A DNA stretch of 54,463 nt from JAVBNH01 sp031551635 (GTDB lineage: Bacteria; Bacillota; Clostridia; Oscillospirales; Acutalibacteraceae). The position numbers and the translations under genes were made by a program. Shown here one piece after another: positions 18,177 to 26,346 of the stretch (position 1 is the stretch's first letter; each line of letters starts with the position of its first letter). The notes under the pieces are model-generated. The model saw only the letters and a list, made by a program, of their open reading frames with translations, made no database searches and was not told the DNA's origin. Location of the stretch: contig JAVBNH010000033.1 in NCBI GenBank assembly GCA_031551635.1, forward strand, positions 1 through 54,463. The letters are read 5' to 3'.

Positions 18177-18345
18177 TACTCGCGCAGAAATTACACAATA
18201 TTTGTAAAAGACATTTAAAGAGGATAGCTCCTGATATAATTCTGATGCTATTAATTATAACCTAAATCCAAACAATATACACATAAATATTATACAAATT
18301 TAATTTTTTTTTGAAAATGTATTGCATTATTTAGGAGGAAATGTT

Positions 18346-18411
18346 ATGATAAATCTAATCACAATAATAGTAATGGAGATGATGCCTATGATAGCGTTCA
18401 ATAAAATATAA
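18346..18411 (+). CDS. Possible 21-residue leader peptide
   Basis: ATG at 18346 is preceded by a near-perfect TTAGGAGGAAATGTT. The frame encodes the hydrophobic peptide MINLITIIVMEMMPMIAFNK plus Ile before TAA. It lies about 50 bp ahead of the frameshifted protease gene and on the same strand. The strong ribosome binding site is the only support; it could be a leader peptide, a small membrane peptide, or a leftover 5' end of a decayed gene. Confidence 0.35.
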   Translation: MINLITIIVMEMMPMIAFNKI

Positions 18412-18462
18412 AACTTTAGAAAAAATTTAGAAAAAAGGTGAATTAAAATGATATAAAATAAA

Positions 18463-20552
18463 ATGTTTAAAAGAGCAATATGCGCATTGCTAATTACGGT
18501 ATTAGCATTCAATATTCTACCAATATCTGCATTTTCACTAGATCTAAATGATAAGGTAACATCTGACAGTTTTTCAAAAATTATATGTGAAGAAACAGTT
18601 TTAAGAGAAGAATCAGTAAAATATTACCTTTGTGAAGATGGTTCATACATTGCAGCAATGTATGCAACCCCTATACATTACATTGGCAACGGTGAATGGA
18701 AAGATGTAGATAATAGTCTTGTACAATCAGAAAGTATATCTGATAAAGTTACTTATATTCCAAAAGCAGGACTAGTAGATATTAGTATACCTCAGGATTT
18801 TTCTGATGGTCAGAAGCTCTCAATTAACAATGATGGTTATTCTGTCAGATTTGGAATCAGCACTGATAATATTGATGTCTCACTTGAAAGCAATGCCGAA
18901 TTGACTGATGTAGCTAACTTACAATCAAGCCTTATTCAAAAACAGTTGAGCAAAAAAACTTAGATTTAGCTGACGCTAAAAGCTTTTCTGCAAATAAATC
19001 ATCGGATATTATAAACAGCAAGCAAACAGAATTAGCTTTAATTGAAGAATTCAACGACCAAAAAACCGTTCTCAAAAATCAATCTTCAGCGCTTGTTTAT
19101 GAAGATGTTTTTTCTGATGCAGATTTAGAATACATTATCTCATCTAATTCCATAAAAGAAAATATTGTATTACCTTCAAAACAAAACAATTATATTTTCA
19201 ACTTTGAAATGGATTTTGATGGACTAACTCCAATATCTCAAGACGATGGTTCAATATGGCTTGTTAATGATGAAGCATCAAAAAATGCAATATTTATACT
19301 TCAAGCTCCTTATATGTATGATGCAAACGGTGAAATAAGTTATAATGTAGTTATGGCTATTGAAGATAATGTATTGCAACTAATCGCTGATGATGAATGG
19401 CTAAATGATGAAAGCAGAGTATTTCCAATTGTTATTGATCCGACAATCACAACGGATATAAGCGATTTCACGTCTATTCATGATACTTATGTTAGTTCAG
19501 TTTTCACAAATACAAATTATATAAATTCAGGGAAATTATATGCAGGTAAGACTCTTCTTGAAAGAAATCGAAGCTATATTAAGTTCGATCTTCCAAACCT
19601 GCCTGATGATTGTGAAATATCGAATGCAAAGTTAAAATTAAGAAAAGTTGCTACAAGTTTAGCAGACATTAGACTAAATGCATATGATTGTGCTAATGTT
19701 AATAGTTGGAATCCTAATAATATTACATGGAACAATCAACCTATTGCAACAGCTGCAAACGGATATAAAAACAAATCGAATTTGCCTTTACTAGATTATG
19801 ATACTGGTATTACAATTGGTTCAACTATATACAGATTTATTATTACTGAGGCTGTTGCAAACTGGTATGACGGCGGTACTAATAATGGTATTTTAATTGC
19901 TTCTGATAATGAAAATTCGCTTAATCAAGTTGATTTATTTTCTTCTAATTATTCTAATGTTTCTGACCACCCCGCATTAATAATAACTTACACAACAAAT
20001 ACAGCTGGTACGCTTAAAATTCATAATACTCCTCAGATTGGTCAGGAACGAAATACATGGTGCTGGGTAGCTGCTGCTTTAATGATGGCAAAAACTAAAA
20101 ATCCGAATACTACAGTAACCCAATCTGAAATGGTAGCCAGTGTTAAAGGAGCGGTTGTAGATGGTGGTGGACATATTGACGAAGCAACAGAAGCCGCTGA
20201 ATTTGCTTACGATGGTGAATATCCGAGATTTCATTATATCACAAGACCATTAACAGAATCTGAACTTGTATATAGACTTGATAATAATGGTCCCGTATAT
20301 GTTGAGCTCACTTGGTATGATAGTAATGATGTAGGAAAAGAAGGACATGCAATTGTTGTATACGGATATCATGTAATAAACAATATATATGTTTTTCATA
20401 TTCGTGATCCTTGGCCAGTTGATGATTTTCCATGGCCTAGTGTAAATGAAGGACAAAGTTATGAAAGGACATATAATAAAATTACTGACAATCCATCCTA
20501 TACTGGTAACTACACATGTCGCATGGATAATACCATGGTATGCTATTATTAA
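18463..20552 (+). pseudogene. Secreted DNRLRE and papain-like cysteine protease protein, frameshifted
   Basis: Two open frames (18463-18963 and a frame open from 18960 to 20552) join smoothly at an A7 tract at 18952-18958; one extra A would give a continuous protein of about 700 aa. Order: signal peptide (residues 1-25), an RHS-like leader region (YIGNGEWKDVDNSL), a DNRLRE beta domain (about 330-520; RSYIKFDLPNLPDDCEISNA, WNNQP, ADWYDGG-like repeats) and a C-terminal papain/C39-like peptidase with Cys in NTWCWVAAA, His in KEGHAIVVYGY and Asp in HIRDPWP. The best RBS (AAAAAAGGTG) serves an ATG at 18448 followed at once by ATA TAA; translation would have to restart at 18463. Either the gene is decayed, or expression is controlled by slippage. 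The region is clearly more AT-rich than its neighbours. Confidence 0.75.
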
Positions 20553-20623
20553 TCTTTCTTTAATAGTATTCATACAATATAAATGAACTAATTTTATATA
20601 TAATAAATATCGAGGTGTTAATT

Positions 20624-21436
20624 TTGAAAAAATATATTCGCTGTATTGCACTTTTATTGACTTTGCTCATTTGTACATTTTCAATTCTGCATGCTTCTGC
20701 CGAAGAAAATACTTTACCGTTTGACTTTAATAATGATGGCTTTTTCGGAATTTCAGATACATTTGAAGCATTATCACTAAGCAGTCGTTATACTCTTGAC
20801 CCAAGCGTTTATAATGTATGCCCTGAAGCAGATTTGTATAACCGCGGTGATTTAACAGCATTTAATGCTTATGTTCTTTCGAATTGTTTGTTAAAACATG
20901 AAACAGAGCTGCCGGTATATAATCAAATAATATCCGAAAAAGCATGTGATGTAACGATAAATCAAATAACTTATACCGACACTAAAAGATTAAAAATTGA
21001 AGTAATTTGCAATGAAGCATTTGATATTGCTTCAGGAGATTTCCTTTTTACTTTTGATTCAGATGTAACCATATTAAATTCCAGTTTATTTTTATATGTT
21101 GCTATTTCTAATATCGATCCGAACAAAAAAGACCTTATTCCGGCATCTTTTTTCAAATATGATGAATTTTCAGAAAAGTCGGATATTTTAATGAAATTTA
21201 ATGTCGAAGCATTTGCCGATACAGACCAGCAAAAAATTCCTCAGCTTTTGGAGTGCAAAGCAAGAACTCTGACGGATGTTAATGGAGAAGATTACGCAAA
21301 CAATACAAATTTTAAAATTGTTAAAACAGAAACAAGAGAAAATCCCGCACCTCTCTCTTTCCTTGAAAAAATAATCGCATTTTTTCAAAAAATATTTGAA
21401 TTCTTTCAAAACAAATTCGGAACTATAATTAAGTAA
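20624..21436 (+). CDS. Secreted protein with dockerin-like repeat and amphipathic C-terminal tail
   Basis: About 270 aa, TTG start behind GAGGTG. A signal peptide (IALLLTLLICTFSILHASA) is followed by two half-motifs resembling type I dockerin calcium loops: FDFNNDGFFGISDTFEALSL and ADLYNRGDLTAFNAYVLSN. Residues about 100-235 form a beta-rich domain of unknown family, possibly cohesin-like (SGDFLFTFDSDVTILNSSL). The last 30 residues are amphipathic and Phe-rich (FLEKIIAFFQKIFEFFQNKF), closely like the tail of the DUF4430 protein at 44453-45367. AT-rich, like the adjacent protease gene, with which it may form an acquired unit. Function unknown. Confidence 0.65.
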   Translation: MKKYIRCIALLLTLLICTFSILHASAEENTLPFDFNNDGFFGISDTFEALSLSSRYTLDPSVYNVCPEADLYNRGDLTAFNAYVLSNCLLKHETELPVYNQIISEKACDVTINQITYTDTKRLKIEVICNEAFDIASGDFLFTFDSDVTILNSSLFLYVAISNIDPNKKDLIPASFFKYDEFSEKSDILMKFNVEAFADTDQQKIPQLLECKARTLTDVNGEDYANNTNFKIVKTETRENPAPLSFLEKIIAFFQKIFEFFQNKFGTIIK

Positions 21437-21460
21437 GATTTGAGCTGACTCCGGTTTTAA

Positions 21461-21497
21461 TCAGAGGTAAACGCGAATAAGCACCGTTTACCTCTGA
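21461..21497 (+). terminator. Terminator after the dockerin-like gene
   Basis: Perfect 13-bp stem TCAGAGGTAAACG / CGTTTACCTCTGA with an 11-nt loop, followed by T6. Confidence 0.93.
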
Positions 21498-21562
21498 TTT
21501 TTTGTTTTGCTATTATAAAAATTGGATTATATTAACAAATTGTTTATTTTCGGTGATAGGTA

Positions 21563-21591
21563 TTGACATTGAAATGAAAATGATATACAAT
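21563..21591 (+). promoter_or_regulatory. SigA promoter of htpG
   Basis: Consensus TTGACA, 17-bp spacer, TACAAT. The predicted transcription start falls at about 21598-21600, directly at the CIRCE element. Confidence 0.85.
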
Positions 21592-21600
21592 ATTGCCGAA

Positions 21601-21627
21601 TTGGCACTCGTTACTTTAGAGTGCTAA
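21601..21627 (+). promoter_or_regulatory. CIRCE operator (HrcA binding site)
   Basis: TTGGCACTC, 9-nt spacer, GAGTGCTAA: matches the CIRCE consensus (TTAGCACTC-N9-GAGTGCTAA) with one mismatch. It starts at the predicted +1 of htpG, so HrcA should repress htpG and release it on heat shock. Confidence 0.93.
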
Positions 21628-21662
21628 AAAAAATAATAAGTGCGCGAAAGGAATTACTTAAA

Positions 21663-23585
21663 ATGGCTAAAAAGAAGTTTAAGGCAGAGTCTCAAAGGCT
21701 TCTGGACATTATGATTCATTCCATTTATACCCATAAGGAGATTTTTCTGCGTGAGATTATCTCAAACGCCAGCGACGCTGTCGATAAGCTCTGCTACAGG
21801 TCTCTTTCCGAAAACAACACCGGGCTTTCGAGGTCTGATTTTTACATCGAAATCAAGGCCGACAAAGAAAACAGGCTGCTTCATGTCTGTGACAACGGCA
21901 TCGGAATGACTAAGGAGGAGCTTGAGCAGAACCTCGGCACAATTGCTAAAAGCGGTTCGCTTGACTTCAAAAAAGCAATGGATAAGCAGGACGGCGCCGA
22001 CTCCGGCGAAGGTTCTGCAGATGAAGGCGCTATCGACATTATCGGTCAGTTCGGCGTGGGCTTTTACTCCGCGTTTATCGTCAGCGACAATGTCAAGGTC
22101 ATATCGAAGGCTTATGGCAGCGACGAGGCTTATGTTTGGGAATCGAACGGCGCGGACGGCTACACCATCAGCGAGGCTGAAAAAGACGGCTTCGGCACTG
22201 AGGTCATCATGCATATCCGCCCCGACGCAGAGGATGAAAGCTTTTCAGAGTTTCTTGAAGAATACCGCCTTGTGAACCTCGTTAAAAAGTATTCCGACTA
22301 TATCCGTTATCCGATTAAAATGGAGAGAGAAAAGCACCGCACAGTCGGCGAGGGTGAAAACGAGACGAGCGAGAGCTATTTTGAAACGGAGACACTCAAC
22401 AGCATGGTTCCGATTTGGCAGAGAAACAAGTCTGAGCTGACTGAGGACGACTTAAATAATTTCTATAAAGACAAATTTTACGACTATGAAAAGCCGGTTA
22501 AGACAATTCATGTCGACGCTGAAGGCTCTTCAGTCACATATAAAGCCCTTTTGTTTATACCCTCAAAGGTTTCGTACGACTATTACACAAAGGAATTCAA
22601 AAAGGGGCTTCAGCTTTATTCCAGCGGCGTTTTAATTATGGATTTCTGCGAGGATTTGCTCAGCGACCACTTCCGTTTTGTCAGAGGTGTCGTCGACTCC
22701 CCCGACCTTTCGCTCAATATCTCCCGCGAGCTGCTGCAGCATGACCGCCAGCTGAAGGTCATTGCCTCGCATATTGAGAAAAAGATTAAAAATGAGCTTC
22801 AGTCACTTTTAAAAAATGACCGCGAAAAATATGAGCAGTTTTATTCTCAGTTCGGCCTGCAGCTTAAGTATGGCGCGGTTTCCGACTTCGGAATGCATGC
22901 GGATACGCTCAAGGATTTGCTGCTCTTCCCCTCCTCAAAGGACGGCAAGCAGGTCACGCTCGCAGAGTATTGCGAGAGAATGGGCGAGGAGCAAAAGGAT
23001 ATCTATTTCGCGACAGGCGACAGTATTGCGTTTATGGAAAGTCTTCCGCAGGCTGAAAAAATCCGCGCAAAGGGCTACGAAATTCTCTATTTCACTGCCG
23101 AGGTTGACGAATTTGTTGCCCAGTCTCTGCGTGCTTATAATGAAAAACCTTTTAAATCCGTAAACAAGGATGATTTGGGACTTGAGACGGAGGAGGAAAA
23201 GGAAGAGATAAAGAAGCAGGAGGAAGAAAAAAAGTCACTTCTAGATTTTGTCAAGGAAACATTAAAGGATGAAATCAAGGACGCGGTTTTTTCTCACAAG
23301 CTTCAGACTCAACCGGTCTGCCTGACCGCTTCCGGCAGTGTTTCCTTTGAAATGGAAAAATATCTCAAGCAGATTCAGCCCGACTCAAACACTGTAGCCG
23401 AAAAGATTTTCGAACTGAACGCCTCGCATGAAATCATCAAAAAGCTTGAGGCGATGTTAGTCAGCGACAAGGATAAAGCTGAAAATTATGTAAAAATCCT
23501 TTTCGAACAGGGCAAGCTAATGGCAGGTCTCGCGATAAAGAACCCCGCTGAATACTCGCAGCTTGTTTTTTCGCTTATGCAATAA
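21663..23585 (+). CDS. htpG: Molecular chaperone HtpG (Hsp90)
   Basis: 640 aa, normal full length. The GHKL ATPase domain is intact: EIISNASDAVDKL, the DNGIGMT loop, GTIAKSG and GQFGVGFYSAFIV. Middle and C-terminal dimerisation domains follow, with the catalytic-loop Arg region SPDLSLNISRELLQHDRQLK. HtpG is an ATP-dependent homodimeric chaperone in the cytosol. I start at the ATG at 21663 (MAKKKFKAESQRLL), which fits family N-termini and lies downstream of CIRCE; the frame extends further upstream only into the operator. An acidic Lys/Glu linker (about residues 503-520) is ordinary. Single-gene unit with its own promoter and terminator. Confidence 0.97.
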   Translation: MAKKKFKAESQRLLDIMIHSIYTHKEIFLREIISNASDAVDKLCYRSLSENNTGLSRSDFYIEIKADKENRLLHVCDNGIGMTKEELEQNLGTIAKSGSLDFKKAMDKQDGADSGEGSADEGAIDIIGQFGVGFYSAFIVSDNVKVISKAYGSDEAYVWESNGADGYTISEAEKDGFGTEVIMHIRPDAEDESFSEFLEEYRLVNLVKKYSDYIRYPIKMEREKHRTVGEGENETSESYFETETLNSMVPIWQRNKSELTEDDLNNFYKDKFYDYEKPVKTIHVDAEGSSVTYKALLFIPSKVSYDYYTKEFKKGLQLYSSGVLIMDFCEDLLSDHFRFVRGVVDSPDLSLNISRELLQHDRQLKVIASHIEKKIKNELQSLLKNDREKYEQFYSQFGLQLKYGAVSDFGMHADTLKDLLLFPSSKDGKQVTLAEYCERMGEEQKDIYFATGDSIAFMESLPQAEKIRAKGYEILYFTAEVDEFVAQSLRAYNEKPFKSVNKDDLGLETEEEKEEIKKQEEEKKSLLDFVKETLKDEIKDAVFSHKLQTQPVCLTASGSVSFEMEKYLKQIQPDSNTVAEKIFELNASHEIIKKLEAMLVSDKDKAENYVKILFEQGKLMAGLAIKNPAEYSQLVFSLMQ

Positions 23586-23596
23586 ATCCAAAATTA

Positions 23597-23619
23597 AAGC
23601 CGCCTCAAAAGCGGCTTTT
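23597..23619 (+). terminator. Terminator of htpG
   Basis: Stem AAAGCCGC / GCGGCTTT with a 7-nt loop, followed by T5, twelve bases after the htpG stop. Confidence 0.93.
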
Positions 23620-23640
23620 TATATTATTTAACGTTAAAAT

Positions 23641-23727
23641 CATAGATAACTATCGTGCCTTAATCCGAATGCCCTTTTACATTCGGCGGTTCTCCGTTAT
23701 CTATGTTTTAGCCTAAAAATAGTATTA
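23641..23727. repeat. Second repeat family, uninterrupted copy
   Basis: A palindromic unit with outer arms CATAGATAAC / GTTATCTATG and an inner CCGAATG / CATTCGG hairpin. Its right part (GTTATCTATGTTTTAGCCTA followed by AAAATAGTATTA) is repeated at 29254-29358, where it is split by repeat copy B between CCTAA and AAATAG. The CTAA at 23713-23716 marks the empty insertion site. Confidence 0.8.
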
Positions 23728-23762
23728 TAATGGTTTATAAGGCGAAGCCTTATCCTACACTC

Positions 23763-25046
23763 CTATACCCTATCTACTAACCCCTTACCCCTATTTCCTT
23801 GTCCCCACTTCTTCATTCCCACAAGGCAAATAACTAATCCCAGCACAGCAACGATTATCCACGAAAAAACAGTTGCGTTCCAACCCCTGTGGTCGGCGAT
23901 ATAGCCGATGCTAACGCTTGAAAGAGCGCTTGCGAGGTAGGAGCAGGCATTGAGAAAGCCGGTCACAGTCGCGCTTTTGCCTATATCACTGAAGTGGAAG
24001 GGCATATATGTCAGCAGCATACAGTTAGCGCCGAGCATGCTCGAGGTGCAAACACCAATGAGCAAAACCGAAAGAATAATATTAAATTTCCCGGCAATGA
24101 ATAGAAGAAAAATCGAAATTATACTGATTAAAAACATTAGCGCTGTCGTTTTCATCTCGTTTTTGAAAAAACGTTTGTCAAGATAAGCCGCCGTAAATGC
24201 TCCGGTAAGATTTACGAGCGGCAAAATTATACTGCTCAGCGCCGCGAGAGAAGTTCCGACAGAAAAATTTTCGCTGATATATGTCGGCACCCACTGCGTT
24301 ACGCCGTCCTTTAGAACACCGTTGAAAAGTATCGCAAAGGCGGCAAAAATCAAGCCTGTACCTGTCAGTAGAGAGAAAAATGTCACATCAGGCTTTTTAT
24401 TTTCAGAGGTGCTGATTAGCACTGTTGAAATATCAGAGTCTTTTTTAATGCTGATAATTTTCTCGATATAAATTTTCAGAGTATTGACACCAAACGCCCA
24501 GATTAGCGACACGCTTAAAAGAATCGCACCTGAAACAAAAAAAACAACACGCCAGGAAAAAAATTTCAGAAAAAATGCTGAAATAAGGTAGGATAAAATC
24601 GTACCGACCGGAATAGTCGCGGCAAAGCGTGCACCAATCTGCTCGCGTTTTTCTTTCAAAAGCCACTCGGAAAAGCACCTGATAATGGGCGACCATAGCA
24701 TTGAATGAAAAAAACCGTTGACACACCAAATTATCAGAAGCGGATGAAGCGAGCCGGCGGTACCCATAAGCACATTCGCAAGCCCCGAGCCTAAAAGTCC
24801 GGTAAAAATCATTATTTTCGGAGAAATTTTATCCCCAAGGAAGCCGTTTATAAGCTGTCCAGCGCCATATGATGCGAGATAACCGGTACTGATAGAGCCC
24901 GCGAAAGTCCTTTCCATCATGGTTTCGCTCATTATTTCATAAAGACAGGCAGAGAGGTTAAGCCGCCCGATATAGCTCGCGCTGTAAGCAATGAAGCAGA
25001 GCCAGAAAAGCCTGTTTGCACCGCGCCCTATTAAAGATTTTTCCAT
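23763..25046 (-). CDS. MFS transporter, organophosphate:phosphate antiporter (GlpT/UhpT)-like
   Basis: 427 aa, 12 membrane segments. The N-terminal half has the pattern of the OPA family (YSASYIGRLNLSACLYEIM, GYLASYGAGQLINGFLGDKI), whose members import glycerol-3-phosphate, hexose phosphates or related compounds in exchange for phosphate. It is the last gene of a four-gene operon and overlaps the glycerol-1-phosphate dehydrogenase gene by 16 bp, suggesting a phosphorylated substrate. The last 13 residues (GQGNRGKGLVDRV) are encoded by a low-complexity AGGGGTAAGGGG-type repeat that continues past the stop, so the native C-terminus has probably been replaced or extended. Confidence 0.85.
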   Translation of the reverse strand: MEKSLIGRGANRLFWLCFIAYSASYIGRLNLSACLYEIMSETMMERTFAGSISTGYLASYGAGQLINGFLGDKISPKIMIFTGLLGSGLANVLMGTAGSLHPLLIIWCVNGFFHSMLWSPIIRCFSEWLLKEKREQIGARFAATIPVGTILSYLISAFFLKFFSWRVVFFVSGAILLSVSLIWAFGVNTLKIYIEKIISIKKDSDISTVLISTSENKKPDVTFFSLLTGTGLIFAAFAILFNGVLKDGVTQWVPTYISENFSVGTSLAALSSIILPLVNLTGAFTAAYLDKRFFKNEMKTTALMFLISIISIFLLFIAGKFNIILSVLLIGVCTSSMLGANCMLLTYMPFHFSDIGKSATVTGFLNACSYLASALSSVSIGYIADHRGWNATVFSWIIVAVLGLVICLVGMKKWGQGNRGKGLVDRV

Positions 25047-26326
25047 AACTCTCCGTCACCCTCAAACATACCCGGTGAAATCGCCGGCAGCAGCCGCATC
25101 AGCGTCAGTCGGTTGCGCATAAACATATGATACCTCAGGCCTTTAGCATAAAGCTCCGGTGACATGTCAATCTCATCGATAGCGGTTGCCGCTCCGCATT
25201 TTATTAAAAGACTCTCAAGCTCCTCGCATGAGGGAAGCTCTTCTTTTATTATACTTCTGATTTTGCCCCAGTTTTCCCTCAGTTTTTCCGGCTCAAAATC
25301 ATTGATAAAAGAGCTTTCAGTGACTTTTTTTACTTCCCTGCTTAAGTTTTCGCCATATATATTATAGACTGTATTCCAGTCAATATTCTCCTTTACGGGA
25401 TAAATTTCTTCTTTTTCCGCCAGTTTGTGATATATTTTCGCAATTTCAAGTGTAGCGACACCGACTTTTCTGCCGTGAAAATCTGAAAGCAAGCCGCTCT
25501 CGAGCTTTTTGCACTCCCAGAAATGAGAAAGGATGTGTTCGCTGCTTGAGGCAGGTCTTGAATTTCCGGTAAAGCCCATACCGATTCCTGTCAGTATGAG
25601 AGCCTCAAACACCGCTCCGGCGGCTCCCTCATCGTTTTCGGCTACCCTGTCGCTGAGCGCACAGATTTTACGGACTGCCTCCCTTGTCAATTCACAGACC
25701 TTTTCGCAAAAATATTCGCCAATCAACAAATTCGCGATTTTCCAGTCGGTAACAGCGAGATATTTTGCCAGCATATCACCGAAACCCGCGCCCTTCAGCA
25801 CCTTCGGAGACTGAGCGAGAATTTTCGTGTCGGCAATTATAAGCCGCGGCTGCTTCGCCTGAAGAGATTGTTTGAAGTTATTCGTTGTTATGGGCGAGGT
25901 GTCACTCGCAAATCCGTCCATTGACGGAGCTGTCGCGAAAATGCAAAAATCCTTATTCTCTTGATAAGCCGCAAGGCGGCAAATGTCATTGTTTGAGCCT
26001 GTACCGACTGACAATATTCCTCCGACATCTGCCGAAAGCTTGCCGATTTCTTCGCTGTCGGCAATGTCGGCTACTCTTAAGTCCTCGAAAATTTTCATTT
26101 TCAGCTTAAAGCCTGCATTTTCAAGGCTTTCGACTATTCCTTCGGAGGCCTTCAGAGTGTTTTTATCCGCCACAAGAAGAATGTCGGACGGAAAGTGATT
26201 CCCGAGGAGAATTTCACCAACCCTGCCGACTAAACCGCTTTCCACAATAATTTTTTCAATGTCCGTGCGGTGTTCTCTACCGCACGGACAGTTTTTTAAT
26301 GATTCTAAAATTTCAGTAAGCTCCAA
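25031..26326 (-). CDS. sn-glycerol-1-phosphate dehydrogenase (AraM/EgsA family)
   Basis: 431 aa. Iron-alcohol-dehydrogenase-like fold with the G1PDH features: NAD(P)-binding GGILSVGTGSNNDICRLAAY, FATAPSMDGFASDTSPI, metal-binding Asp and His in GFGDMLAKYLAVTDW and SSEHILSHFWE, and a second His in LLSDFHGRKVGVATL. The enzyme interconverts dihydroxyacetone phosphate and sn-glycerol-1-phosphate; bacterial AraM proteins use Ni/Zn. It sits between the class II aldolase and the OPA transporter genes, so its DHAP may come from the aldolase. The start lies 20 bp after the aldolase stop. Confidence 0.9.
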   Translation of the reverse strand: MELTEILESLKNCPCGREHRTDIEKIIVESGLVGRVGEILLGNHFPSDILLVADKNTLKASEGIVESLENAGFKLKMKIFEDLRVADIADSEEIGKLSADVGGILSVGTGSNNDICRLAAYQENKDFCIFATAPSMDGFASDTSPITTNNFKQSLQAKQPRLIIADTKILAQSPKVLKGAGFGDMLAKYLAVTDWKIANLLIGEYFCEKVCELTREAVRKICALSDRVAENDEGAAGAVFEALILTGIGMGFTGNSRPASSSEHILSHFWECKKLESGLLSDFHGRKVGVATLEIAKIYHKLAEKEEIYPVKENIDWNTVYNIYGENLSREVKKVTESSFINDFEPEKLRENWGKIRSIIKEELPSCEELESLLIKCGAATAIDEIDMSPELYAKGLRYHMFMRNRLTLMRLLPAISPGMFEGDGELWKNL

Positions 26327-26346
26327 ATATGCTCAACCTCTGTTTT

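Noticed and set aside
20250..20651. 133-aa minus-strand ORF opposite the protease gene
   Set aside because: Antisense to the catalytic domain with clear Cys/His/Asp motifs on the plus strand; a shadow.
21621..21662. Longer start for HtpG
   Set aside because: The extension overlaps the CIRCE arm and is absent from normal HtpG N-termini.
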